DNA from: Deltaproteobacteria bacterium
Lineage (GTDB): Bacteria > Desulfobacterota > Desulfobacteria > Desulfobacterales > C00003060
NCBI GenBank assembly: GCA_016930875.1
Contig: JAFGFW010000085.1
Span: 1 to 38,020, forward strand
Reading direction: 5' to 3'
DNA length: 38,020 nucleotides
Both the position numbers and the translations under genes were made by a program. This document shows, in pieces, positions 1 through 8,452 of this stretch (positions within the stretch are counted from its first letter, which is position 1; each line of letters opens with the position of its first letter). The notes under the pieces were generated by a model. It was not told the origin of the DNA, did no database searches, and saw only the letters and a program-made list of their open reading frames with translations.

Positions 1-189
1 AGCATTGCTTCAATGTCGCCAAATACACCCTTCCCATCCGCTAGAGCACAACCATCTGTCACTCATCCCAGAAGTGCCGATTGCTATAGATCTGTGCCGG
101 AGCCTACCAACAAAGCGTTTCCTTTTGCAATCTTTACTCCGAATTGCCCATCAGACATCAGCATAACCGACCCTTCAACAAGGCTAATG

Positions 190-1563
190 TCAGTGTAATT
201 CATGGGGCCAAATGACTGACTGTTGGTCAAAATCCTGTCCAGAATGGCTGCTGGGCTTTGGTATTTTCCTTTCTGTTGCTTCTTTGGCGCGGGCCATGGC
301 GTCTAAATAACGAATTCGCTCCAAGAGCGCCGGGTGGGAGTAGTAGAAACAGGCGTACAGGGGGTGGGGATATAGGTTCGAAAGGTTTTCCCTGGCCATC
401 CCTTTCAAGGCGTTCGCGAGGTCACTGGTCCCCTGCAACAGCCCGGCAGCATAGGAATCCGCTTCCCTTTCAAACCTCCTGGAAACCGCATTGCCTAACG
501 GACCGAGAAATTGATCCGCGACCGCCCACAAAACCCCGACAAGAAGAAGTCCCACAAAGGAGACCACGTGATCAAAACCGAATGTCACAAAGAGAGTGGG
601 CCACTCTATGAGTATTGAAGCCAGATAGAACATAAACAAAGAGAAAAGGCCAAGGAGCAGGATGGTCTTCAATATATGCTTTTTTTTCCAGTGCCCGATT
701 TCATGGGCCAGGATGGCGACAATCTCCTGGTGGCTGTGCGAGGTGAGGAGCGTGTCAAAGAACACAATGCGTTTGGTCTTTGCCAATCCCGTAAAGTAGG
801 CATTAGTGTGACGGCTTCGTTTTCCGGCGTCCATTTCAAACACACCTCCTACGGACAGGCCTCCCCGGACCATGATGTCTTTGACCTTTGCTTCAAGCGC
901 CTCATCTTCTAAAGGATAAAACTTATTGAACCAGGGAGCGATTACAGTCGGATATATTATGAGCAACAGGAGTTGAAAAGCAAAGAATATGAACCATGCC
1001 CACAGCCACCAGAGGGCCCCGCCGTGTTCGATCAACAACAGAACCGCAAAAAGCAAGATGCCGCCGATTATTGAGCCAACCACCAAACCTTTTACAATAT
1101 CGGCAACCCATATCTTAAGTGTCGATGTGTTAAAACCATACCGTTGTTCAATGATAAAGGTCCGGTAGTAATTGAAGGGGAGAGAAACGAACGTCTGAAC
1201 CACGGCAAGTGCGGCAAAAAAGACCATCCCCGAAGCAATAATGCCGACCCCAAGGCCTTCAATAAGGCTGAGAAACCAGGGTAGCAAGCCGGACAAAATG
1301 ACAAAGAGAAAAAAAGCGTTGCTGATGCATGAGGCGAAGATACCAAAATTCTGATTCTCAACCGTGTAATCTGTGATTTTGGATAATTTTTCATGGTCGA
1401 TGTAGCCTTTGAACGGATCAGGGACTGTGTGGCCATACTTCTTGAGGTGACGCACATTCATCCTGGTCAATGCCAGCTCAAGGACCACGCCTGCCATGAA
1501 GATGGCAAGATACAAAGCAAGAAGCGGGCTTATCGGGATCATTTGTTGTTGGATATGGCTCAT
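190..1563 (-). CDS. M48 family (Ste24/CAAX prenyl protease 1-like) membrane zinc metallopeptidase
   Basis: This is a multi-span membrane protein of 457 residues with the zinc protease motif HEIGH at residues 287-291 and the downstream third ligand in EADSY near residue 367. That is the arrangement of M48A Ste24-type endopeptidases. At least four hydrophobic segments precede the motif and two follow it. The N-terminal half carries the family's 'NYYRTFIIEQRYGFN' region. In eukaryotes Ste24 cleaves CAAX proteins; bacterial members are thought to act in membrane protein quality control, and the substrate here is unknown. The ATG has no strong Shine-Dalgarno sequence, and a second ATG lies at residue 8, so the exact start is uncertain. 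A palindromic repeat lies about 25 bases upstream of the start. A second, different M48 protease lies at 4928-6781. Confidence 0.9.
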   Translation of the reverse strand: MSHIQQQMIPISPLLALYLAIFMAGVVLELALTRMNVRHLKKYGHTVPDPFKGYIDHEKLSKITDYTVENQNFGIFASCISNAFFLFVILSGLLPWFLSLIEGLGVGIIASGMVFFAALAVVQTFVSLPFNYYRTFIIEQRYGFNTSTLKIWVADIVKGLVVGSIIGGILLFAVLLLIEHGGALWWLWAWFIFFAFQLLLLIIYPTVIAPWFNKFYPLEDEALEAKVKDIMVRGGLSVGGVFEMDAGKRSRHTNAYFTGLAKTKRIVFFDTLLTSHSHQEIVAILAHEIGHWKKKHILKTILLLGLFSLFMFYLASILIEWPTLFVTFGFDHVVSFVGLLLVGVLWAVADQFLGPLGNAVSRRFEREADSYAAGLLQGTSDLANALKGMARENLSNLYPHPLYACFYYSHPALLERIRYLDAMARAKEATERKIPKPSSHSGQDFDQQSVIWPHELH

Positions 1564-1585
1564 TTCAGTTCAGTTAACAGTAGAC

Positions 1586-1642
1586 GTTCACAGGTTCAGG
1601 GTTTCGGTGAACCCTGAATCTCTGATCCAGTGAACAGTTACC
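1586..1642. repeat. Imperfect palindromic repeat, short form
   Basis: The left arm GTTCACAGGTTCAGGGTT is followed directly by a right arm CGGTGAACCCTGAAT and then GTGAACAGTTACC. The arms pair (GGTTCAGGGTT with AACCCTGAA), so the element could fold into a hairpin. The same two arms occur about 30 kb away, at 31409-31426 and 31582-31619, where roughly 155 bases separate them. It lies between the 5' end of the M48 gene and a larger composite repeat. Confidence 0.6.
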
Positions 1643-1691
1643 TTTAACACAAATCCATTGGCAATTTAACTTATAATCCTATAAGAATTTC

Positions 1692-2092
1692 GTAACCGTT
1701 CACAGGTTACATTTACGCCGTATGGAATTGTTTTGAAAGATGAACATCGAACATCCAACGTCGAATGAAAAACGAATATCCAATACCGAACATTCAACGG
1801 CTATTTCTGATGAAGTCGCAAAAAGTCGTCACTCCGGTGAAAACCGGAGTTCAGAGCCTTTGTAACTACCTGCCGCGACGGGCGCGAGCACGGCGGGGCT
1901 GAATAAACTGGATTCCGGCTTTCGCCCGCCTGCGGGCCAAAGCCTATGGCGGAGAGCCCGGAATGACAGAAAGAGGTGTTTTTCGACTTTTTACGAGACC
2001 GTCATTTCTGTTTCTTCATCTTTTCCCATTCAACATTCGATGTTGGACGTTCGATGTTCGATGTTCATTTTTTTCTAACCGTGAACGGTTAC
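1692..2092. repeat. Composite nested inverted-repeat element (about 400 bp), non-coding
   Basis: The outer ends are GTAACCGTTCACAGGTTAC (1692-1710) and TAACCGTGAACGGTTAC (2076-2092), inverted relative to one another. Inside them is a second pair of inverted arms: AACATCGAACATCCAACG on the left (1743 onward) and its near complement on the right (2026-2067). A third pair follows: GTCGCAAAAAGTCG (1815 onward) against CGACTTTTTACGAGAC (1984 onward). The centre (about 1830-1967) contains CCGGTGAAAACCGG and a GGATTCCGG...CCGGAATGAC pair. I see no transposase and no convincing reading frame. Together with the repeat at 1586-1642 it accounts for most of the 745-base gap between the M48 gene and the next gene. 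Confidence 0.65.
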
Positions 2093-2308
2093 AAAATTTC
2101 CAAAAAATCACCAAATTGGGCTCTCACCCTAAAGGTTTTGCGTAAAAAGCCCGAAAACATAGAAGACATCTGTTCGATTGCATCCGGGGTGTTTGAAGGC
2201 GATCTACAAGTCCGTAAAGATTGACATTGATGTCTGTCTATCGTAGACTGAATTTGTTTATGAGAGGCAGAAGTCATATTGTCCCCTTGCCAGACAGGTA
2301 TCCTCATC

Positions 2309-2536
2309 ATGGCCCTTGACCAGCGCAGTGCGGTTCAGACTGTCTGGGCCGTCCTTTTGACGGCAATGGGCGTACTTCTTTGCCTTAAGATGCCTTACGC
2401 CCTTCGCCAGGCGCCTGCGTCTGGCTTTTTGAGTTTTGTCCGGTATTTCATCGGCGCATTTCTAATTGTGGGAGGGATCAAGAAACTATATCGACTCTAT
2501 CTGTCCAAGCCAAAGGAGTCTCCCCCTGAGAAGTAG
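2309..2536 (+). CDS. Small hypothetical membrane protein (75 aa)
   Basis: The ATG at 2309 gives a 75-residue protein beginning MALDQRSAVQTVW. Two hydrophobic stretches (about residues 9-28 and 43-60) are separated by a short polar loop with Arg residues, and the tail is basic and Pro/Glu-rich (KPKESPPEK). It would be a two-helix inner membrane protein. It ends 40 bases before the GAF-PilB gene on the same strand, so the two may be cotranscribed. A longer version could start ten codons earlier, but that adds only a polar stub. I do not recognise a family. Confidence 0.6.
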   Translation: MALDQRSAVQTVWAVLLTAMGVLLCLKMPYALRQAPASGFLSFVRYFIGAFLIVGGIKKLYRLYLSKPKESPPEK

Positions 2537-2576
2537 GTTCCACCATGTGCGGTTTTTCACGGAGGTCTAGGTTTCC

Positions 2577-4892
2577 ATGGTTGTGTTGAAAATGTCCAAA
2601 AAACAGGGCTCTGCCAACGGGACTGAGCATGGGTCCGGCCTGAAGCAGGAAGTAGAATACCGTGAAAGGCTTTTGGAAATCACCAACCGTGTCCATGCCG
2701 CAAGCAACATTGATGAAATCCTCATAGATCTGAAGGAAGATGTAACCGAACTGTTTGATGCCGAGCGACTCACCGTATATGTCGTGGACGGAATCAAAAA
2801 AGAACTGGTTTCCAGGGTAAAATCCGGAGACGAGATCAGCGATATCCGGATACCTATATCCACCACCAGTCTTGCGGGGTACGTGGCTCATAAAGGTGAG
2901 TTGGTAAACATCAAAAACGCGCACAATAGGAGCGAACTCTCGTCTATTGACCCAAACCTTTCCTTTGATGAAAGCTGGGACGAAAAGAGCGGATTTCAAA
3001 CCCGACAGGTCCTGGCCGCCCCCATCAGCTTTCAAAAATACCTCCTCGGAGCCATTCAGATCATCAACCACAAAGACGGTATGGCCTTTACCGAACGCGA
3101 CGAAGCAACGGTCCAGGAGTTAGCCAAAATACTTGGCATCGCCATCTACAATCAAAAAAGGATGGCAAAAGCGCGCCCGGGCAAGTTCGATTATCTCGTG
3201 GAAAATGGGCTGTTGGCTCAAAAAGAACTGGACAAGTCGATTTCAGATGCTCGCCAGACCAGGAAGGATGTTGAGTCCATTCTGTTACAGACCTATAAGA
3301 TCTCCAAGAAGGAGATCGGCAAAGCCCTGAGCCAGTACTACAGGACACCGTTTGTGGAGTACAGCGAGACACTGCCCATTCCTGGCGAGCTTCTAACAGG
3401 ACTCAAAGTCTCGTTTATGAAAAGAAACTACTGGGTGCCCATTGGAAAAGATGATGACAAGGTCATCGTCGCTATTGACAATCCTTTTCACCTGCAAAAA
3501 ATCGACATGATAAAGCCCCTGTTTGCAGGCCAGCCGCTGGCATTTCACGTGGCTCTTAGAGAAGACATCCTCAGTTTCATCAACCTTTTTTTTCAACAGG
3601 AAGGTGAACAAAGAGACATTGACGAGATACTCGGCCAGTTAGCGGTTGAGGAAGAAGAGATTGATGAAGCCGAAAAGGGAGTAACTGATGAGGATAGCGC
3701 CGTAGTCCAGTTGGTCAACAAGATCATCCTGGATGCATATGCTCGAAATGTCTCTGACATTCATGTAGAACCCTATCATGGAAAAAAGAATACCGAGATT
3801 CGATTCAGGACCGACGGTGTTTGCCAGCTTTACCAGACCGTGCCCTACAGCTACCGAAATGCCCTTGTTTCCCGCATCAAGATCATGTCGGATCTGGATA
3901 TTGCCGAACGCCGCAAGCCCCAGGACGGCAAGATAAAATTCAAGAAGTACGGGGGAAAAAACATCGAGCTTCGCGTGGCCACTGTGCCAACGGCAGGCGG
4001 CCTGGAAGACGTGGTGATGCGTATTCTCCATAGTGGCGACCCCCTGCCCCTAAACAAAATAGGGTTTTCCAAGAAGAACTACGAGGATTTCATAAGCTTA
4101 ATTGTTCAACCTTACGGTCTTGTCTTTGTGTGCGGCCCGACAGGCTCCGGCAAAACGACAACGCTTCATTCTGCCCTTGGATACATCAACAAGCCGGACA
4201 TCAAGATATGGACTGCAGAAGACCCCGTGGAGATCACCCAGGTGGGTCTGCGCCAGGTTCAGACCCACCACAAGATAGGTTTTGATTTTGCCGCAGCCAT
4301 GCGCGCATTCCTGAGGGCCGACCCGGATGTGATCATGGTAGGAGAGATGCGGGACAAAGAAACTACGCACATCGGTATTGAGGCGTCCCTTACCGGGCAC
4401 CTTGTCTTTTCCACCCTCCATACGAACAGCGCCCCCGAAAGCATCACGCGGCTGCTGGACATGGGAATGGATCCCTTTAATTTTGCTGATGCCATACTGG
4501 GGATCATGGCCCAGCGACTCGTTCGCACCCTTTGCAAAAAGTGCAAGAAGCCGTATAATCCTTCCCGAGAAGAATATGACGAACTGGTACGCGAGTATGG
4601 GCCTGAAGCATTTGAGGCACTGAACATACCCTATTCCAATGATCTGTCTCTCCACAAGCCCACAGGCTGCCCAGAGTGTAACAATTCAGGATATCGGGGC
4701 CGCATGGGTATTCATGAGCTCTTGATGGGAACTGACGAGATGAAAAAACTGATTCAGGAAAAAGCAACCATGGAAACGATCCGGGGTCAGGCCATCAAGG
4801 ACGGAATGACCACCCTGAAACAGGACGGCATTGAGAAGATCTTTGCCGGACACACGGATTTGTTGCAGGTGAGGAAGGTCTGTATTAAGTAG
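2577..4892 (+). CDS. GAF domain-fused type II secretion/type IV pilus assembly ATPase (GspE/PilB family)
   Basis: The protein has 771 residues. A GAF-like sensor domain covers about residues 20-190 and is followed by an MshEN/GspE N-terminal domain (about 205-340). The hexameric secretion ATPase follows, with Walker A GPTGSGKT at 520-527, an Asp box and Walker B 'RADPDVIMVGEMRD', and a zinc-binding tetracysteine site (C653/C656 and C698/C701). GspE/PilB proteins power pilus extension or type II secretion from the cytoplasmic side of the inner membrane. The GAF domain makes the protein about 200 residues longer than a usual PilB and suggests control by a small ligand. GGAGG lies about 11 bases before ATG 2577; a second ATG five codons in is the alternative start. 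No other pilus or secretion gene is adjacent; the prepilin peptidase is at 26091. Confidence 0.93.
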   Translation: MVVLKMSKKQGSANGTEHGSGLKQEVEYRERLLEITNRVHAASNIDEILIDLKEDVTELFDAERLTVYVVDGIKKELVSRVKSGDEISDIRIPISTTSLAGYVAHKGELVNIKNAHNRSELSSIDPNLSFDESWDEKSGFQTRQVLAAPISFQKYLLGAIQIINHKDGMAFTERDEATVQELAKILGIAIYNQKRMAKARPGKFDYLVENGLLAQKELDKSISDARQTRKDVESILLQTYKISKKEIGKALSQYYRTPFVEYSETLPIPGELLTGLKVSFMKRNYWVPIGKDDDKVIVAIDNPFHLQKIDMIKPLFAGQPLAFHVALREDILSFINLFFQQEGEQRDIDEILGQLAVEEEEIDEAEKGVTDEDSAVVQLVNKIILDAYARNVSDIHVEPYHGKKNTEIRFRTDGVCQLYQTVPYSYRNALVSRIKIMSDLDIAERRKPQDGKIKFKKYGGKNIELRVATVPTAGGLEDVVMRILHSGDPLPLNKIGFSKKNYEDFISLIVQPYGLVFVCGPTGSGKTTTLHSALGYINKPDIKIWTAEDPVEITQVGLRQVQTHHKIGFDFAAAMRAFLRADPDVIMVGEMRDKETTHIGIEASLTGHLVFSTLHTNSAPESITRLLDMGMDPFNFADAILGIMAQRLVRTLCKKCKKPYNPSREEYDELVREYGPEAFEALNIPYSNDLSLHKPTGCPECNNSGYRGRMGIHELLMGTDEMKKLIQEKATMETIRGQAIKDGMTTLKQDGIEKIFAGHTDLLQVRKVCIK

Positions 4893-4958
4893 GATTACGA
4901 ATTCCGAATTTAGGAATTACGAATTGCTCAATTTCCCAATTCCTCAACCCCCCAATCC
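4893..4958. repeat. AATT-rich dispersed repeat between convergent genes
   Basis: The run has the shape ATTACGAATTCCGAATT-TAGGAATTACGAATT-GCTCAATTTCCCAATTCC, a string of near-copies of GAATT/AATTCC typical of short dispersed repeats in Desulfobacterota and related genomes. It starts directly after the stop of the ATPase gene and runs into the 3' end of the M48-TPR gene, supplying that protein's last residues and stop codon. Confidence 0.5.
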
Positions 4959-6781
4959 TCGATGCTTGCTTTCTCAAACTTTCTGAGCTGGCCCTCATAA
5001 TAGTCCCTCTCTTTGGGGGCGCTGGCCAGGGCCCGCTTGATAGTCCCAATCGCTTTTTGATGCAGTCCGTTGACATGATAGCTTTCGGCCAGGGTATCCA
5101 GGATATGCGGCGCTGGATCAAGGGCCGCGGCTTGTTCTGCATAGTCAAGGGCCTTTGTGGGATCTCGGTACTGGCTCCGGTCACACGTTGCGTAGATCCA
5201 GGCCAGGTTGTTTAGGGCTTCCGCGTGCTGGGGCGCCAGCTCAATTGATTTTTCATAGGCCATTATGGCCTGACCATAGGCCTTTTCTTGGTAATAAATG
5301 GAAGCAAGCATGTAGTGGAGATCGGAATTCGTCGGATTTCGCCTGATTTCCTTGACCAGGACTTTTTCAAGGAAGTGGCTGTTCAAGGTTTTACCCATCT
5401 CACCAAAGTTGATAGCATACCCGAAGTGACCCGTGAACAAAAGCCCGGCCACGAATACCGCGATACTCCTTCGCAGTTTCCGGTCGTGGCGGAGTATCCA
5501 GCGCCTGTCCATCTCGCATTTGTTCAAAAAATCGATCCGCTGGCGAATACTGAAATGATGCCAGCTTGGTCTGTCGTGAGCTTGGCCGCTATAGGCAGCG
5601 ATCTTTTCGAGGGACGAAACAAGCCCCCGGCCTGTCCCCAGAAGAGTAAATGCGTGAAGATCTGCCTGTCGTTCACAATTACGCATGAAATAGCCAAAAA
5701 CATAGCGGAAGTAGATCAGAAGCGTGGCGGCCATGGCCACTGTGAAAAGAATTGATGTGAGAGTGGATAGTTCGCCCCCCTGGCCGCGCATAATGGGAAA
5801 TGCCAGATTGCCGTACAGGATGGCATAAAGAATAAGGTCAAACACAGCGTATGAAAGAACGATAAAACCCAGAAAAAATACGACATAAAGGACGAGATGC
5901 CTTTTCTTGACGTGCCCGATCTCGTGGGCCATGACGGCGTTGATTTCATCATCATCTAGGATTTGCAGAAGGCCTTCGGTCACAAGGATATAACGAAATC
6001 TCTTCACGAGCCCCATGACTCCGGCTGTCAGAAGCCTTCCCTGGAAGATAGGCCACCTTAGAATATTGTTGTATCCCAGCTTGGCCCTCTCGCACATGGC
6101 TTCGATCAGTTTGCGTTTCGGACCCGGCGGGAGTGGACGACATTGCCAGAAAAACTTAATCAAAGAAGGCGCCACAATGATGAGTGCCGCCAGGAAACAT
6201 GAAAAGAAAATGAGCTGTCCCTCTGGTTTGGCCAGCAGCCGCCTTGGGGTGTCAAAAGGAAGGAGATTGATGATATCTACGCCTGCTGAGATCAGGAGCC
6301 AGGGCAAGATCACGGGAAAGTGAAACCAAATGTTGGAGAGCACATAGGATCGCCTTGAGACATTGGTTCCAAACAGGCGTTGATAGGGCCTGTGGGCAAT
6401 AGCCCAGATGATCGCGAGGTAGGCGACAAAAAGCACAATAAAAAAAAGGGCTGTCAGGGCTGGCGAAGCCGAAAGGACCGGTATGGCCATGGCGAAGTGT
6501 TTGAGGTTTAACACGTAGATATTTACGGAAAAAATCACAATGGCCATGATGGCCTGTCGATTAAACAGCCGGTCGAACCGGCCGTGCAGGCCAGAGGAAC
6601 CCAGGAGATCGATCTTTCTTGAAAGGGTGCCAAAGGCAGCCCGCGTGGCCGCTACAAATAAGGCCAGGAGAGCCAAAAAGGCAATCAGGGTTTCAAACGG
6701 TCCGAAATAAGGCTCCTCAGGGGGGTAATAGGTAGTGTAAATGAGGAGGACTAGAATGAAGTAGATGAAATTGCCAAACAT
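4928..6781 (-). CDS. M48 family metallopeptidase with C-terminal TPR repeats
   Basis: The protein has 617 residues. Its N-terminal half is hydrophobic, with about six to eight membrane segments. The zinc motif HEIGHVKKRH is at 286-295 and the third ligand in NCERQAD at about 370. After another membrane segment (about 430-455) come roughly three tetratricopeptide repeats (about 490-605), seen as 'AIMAYEKSIELAPQHAEALNNLAWIY' spacing. Soluble M48-TPR proteins such as BepA act in outer membrane protein quality control; this one is a polytopic membrane version, so a role in envelope proteostasis is inference. The last residues (DWGVEELGN) are read from a dispersed AATT-rich repeat, so the natural C-terminus may have been altered. 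No clear Shine-Dalgarno precedes the ATG. Confidence 0.88.
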   Translation of the reverse strand: MFGNFIYFILVLLIYTTYYPPEEPYFGPFETLIAFLALLALFVAATRAAFGTLSRKIDLLGSSGLHGRFDRLFNRQAIMAIVIFSVNIYVLNLKHFAMAIPVLSASPALTALFFIVLFVAYLAIIWAIAHRPYQRLFGTNVSRRSYVLSNIWFHFPVILPWLLISAGVDIINLLPFDTPRRLLAKPEGQLIFFSCFLAALIIVAPSLIKFFWQCRPLPPGPKRKLIEAMCERAKLGYNNILRWPIFQGRLLTAGVMGLVKRFRYILVTEGLLQILDDDEINAVMAHEIGHVKKRHLVLYVVFFLGFIVLSYAVFDLILYAILYGNLAFPIMRGQGGELSTLTSILFTVAMAATLLIYFRYVFGYFMRNCERQADLHAFTLLGTGRGLVSSLEKIAAYSGQAHDRPSWHHFSIRQRIDFLNKCEMDRRWILRHDRKLRRSIAVFVAGLLFTGHFGYAINFGEMGKTLNSHFLEKVLVKEIRRNPTNSDLHYMLASIYYQEKAYGQAIMAYEKSIELAPQHAEALNNLAWIYATCDRSQYRDPTKALDYAEQAAALDPAPHILDTLAESYHVNGLHQKAIGTIKRALASAPKERDYYEGQLRKFEKASIEDWGVEELGN

Positions 6782-6808
6782 GTGAAGGAATGGTCTCGCA
6801 AAACAGAA

Positions 6809-7234
6809 CTAATCCTCAAGATAAGAAACGGGCCGTCGCGTACGCTTGGCCTCACTGCGGCGACGTTTTTCATCCAACCGGCGCCTCTTTGATGCCGGCG
6901 TCAGCCTCGTTTTGCGGCGGCTTTTGGGCTTTTCAGCCGCCTTTCGGATCAAAAGGACCAGACGGTCGATCGCGTCCTGACGGTTCCTTTCCTGTTTACG
7001 AAACCGCCGGGCATCGATAATCAGCACGCCTCCTTCGGTAATCCGCCTGCCGGCGAGACGCATAAGGCGATTGCGAACGTCATCCGGCAAGGACCGCGAG
7101 TTGCCCACGTCGAAGCGGAGCTGCACGGCAGTGGCCACCTTATTGACATTCTGCCCACCCGGTCCGGAGGCGCGGATGAAATCCTCTTGGATTTCGCTCT
7201 CGTCAATTGCTATGGTACGTGTGATGTGAATCAT
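6809..7234 (-). CDS. arfB: Alternative ribosome-rescue factor / peptidyl-tRNA hydrolase ArfB
   Basis: The 141-residue protein matches the length of E. coli ArfB (YaeJ). The catalytic GGQ loop is at residues 26-28 inside RASGPGGQNVNKVATAVQLR. The very basic C-terminal tail (RLDEKRRRSEAKRTRRP region) is the part that enters the empty mRNA channel of a stalled ribosome. ArfB hydrolyses peptidyl-tRNA on non-stop ribosomes, independently of tmRNA. The short length and missing codon-recognition domain exclude RF1/RF2. The start codon overlaps the stop of the upstream TraB-family gene by four bases, which suggests translational coupling. Confidence 0.93.
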   Translation of the reverse strand: MIHITRTIAIDESEIQEDFIRASGPGGQNVNKVATAVQLRFDVGNSRSLPDDVRNRLMRLAGRRITEGGVLIIDARRFRKQERNRQDAIDRLVLLIRKAAEKPKSRRKTRLTPASKRRRLDEKRRRSEAKRTRRPVSYLED

Positions 7235-8394
7235 GCAAAGGCCTTTACCATCAAAGGTATGGCCACGAATGTCCCCAGGGCGCTGCCCATATTCGTAAAT
7301 ACCACGACGAGCAAAACCCGTGTAATCTTATTTTTCCAAAATCCCTTCACGGACAAGATGTCTTCTGTAAGGCCCTCGAAATCCCTGACTTTTGGTTTTC
7401 CCAACACGACCTCTACCAGTCCGGCAACCCAGCCGGCGGCAATCATGGGATTAAGCGATGTCAGGGGAGCGGCGACAATCGCTGACAGGACGGTCAGTGG
7501 ATGGGCCAATGCCATCCCTGCGCCGAGACCTGCCAGCACACCATTGGCCATGACCCAGGACTTTATCATATGGGTTCCGGCGACAGTTCCTGCGGCAAAA
7601 AAGCCCCACATAATCAACCCAAGTATGCCCGCGGGGATGCCCCACTTCAAAAAAGCGGTCAGCTTGGGTTTTGGTGGCATTTCGTCCAGGACGTCCATAT
7701 CTATTTGCTTTTCCCAACACCTTTTCATGCCAGGAACGTGTCCGGCGCCCACCACGGAGACTATCTTTTTCCCTGGTGCGGTTCTGGTTTTATAGGCAAG
7801 GTACTGATCCCGCTCGTCTATCAAGATGCGCCGCAGTTCAGGAAGCGCTTCCCCGATTTCAGAAAGTAGCGTCTCCAGGACGTCCATGTTCTTCATCTTC
7901 TCGACGTCCTCCTCTTTGATCTTGTCCACTTCCCCCGCGGAAATAACAAGGTGACCCAACAACTTGATCTTCGTCCAAACGCCCATGAGACGCCACGTTC
8001 TCGACAGTGTGGTGCGTATGTCCCTGTCTGCCAAGTGTATTCGGGCGCCAGCTTTTTCGGCAGCTTCAATGGCCTTCATCATCTCCTCACCAGGCTTGAT
8101 TCCCAGCTTCCGACCGATCCTTTTCTGAAACGATGCGAGCATGAGATTTGACAGGAGAAGAAAGGCCTTTTTCTCTTTAATCACCTTGAGAAGATCCATG
8201 TTTTGCCATCGGTCTTTTTGTGTGATGGACTGGTATCTTGACTCGCAGAGTTCAATACAGACCGTTTCCGGCTTTTCCGCCTCGATCACTCTGGTAACCA
8301 ACTCTGCGCTTTGCCTTGATACGTGGGCCGTGCCTACGAGGATGATTTCCTTTTCTTCAAAGCTCAGTTGGTGTATGTTCTTGTTATTCCACAT
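7231..8394 (-). CDS. TraB/GumN (PrgY-like) family membrane protein
   Basis: The protein has 387 residues. An N-terminal TraB domain carries GTAHVS at 21-26, the conserved 'ETVCIELCESRYQS' segment and a second GxGHV-type motif (VGAGHVPGM, near 217). The last third contains three or four hydrophobic helices, including a Gly/Ala-rich span. TraB proteins include PrgY of Enterococcus plasmids, which reduces pheromone activity, and the TIKI-type proteases; both histidine motifs resemble metal-dependent hydrolase sites. The role in this organism is unknown. The gene overlaps arfB by four bases. The ATG has no strong ribosome site. Confidence 0.85.
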   Translation of the reverse strand: MWNNKNIHQLSFEEKEIILVGTAHVSRQSAELVTRVIEAEKPETVCIELCESRYQSITQKDRWQNMDLLKVIKEKKAFLLLSNLMLASFQKRIGRKLGIKPGEEMMKAIEAAEKAGARIHLADRDIRTTLSRTWRLMGVWTKIKLLGHLVISAGEVDKIKEEDVEKMKNMDVLETLLSEIGEALPELRRILIDERDQYLAYKTRTAPGKKIVSVVGAGHVPGMKRCWEKQIDMDVLDEMPPKPKLTAFLKWGIPAGILGLIMWGFFAAGTVAGTHMIKSWVMANGVLAGLGAGMALAHPLTVLSAIVAAPLTSLNPMIAAGWVAGLVEVVLGKPKVRDFEGLTEDILSVKGFWKNKITRVLLVVVFTNMGSALGTFVAIPLMVKAFA

Positions 8395-8452
8395 GATAAA
8401 GGCTTTAGGGTAATATAGTTTTTCAGAAAAACAATATTCAGTGATAGCACTC

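Noticed and set aside
84-203. 39-residue minus-strand frame (MNYTDISLVEG...) overlapping the end of the first M48 gene
   Set aside because: It looks protein-like but has no ribosome site, overlaps the upstream stop by 14 bases, and no family is recognisable. The rest of 1-189 also shows nothing supported.
1976-2310. Reading frames across the composite repeat
   Set aside because: They translate repeat DNA, overlap each other on both strands and show no conserved protein pattern.
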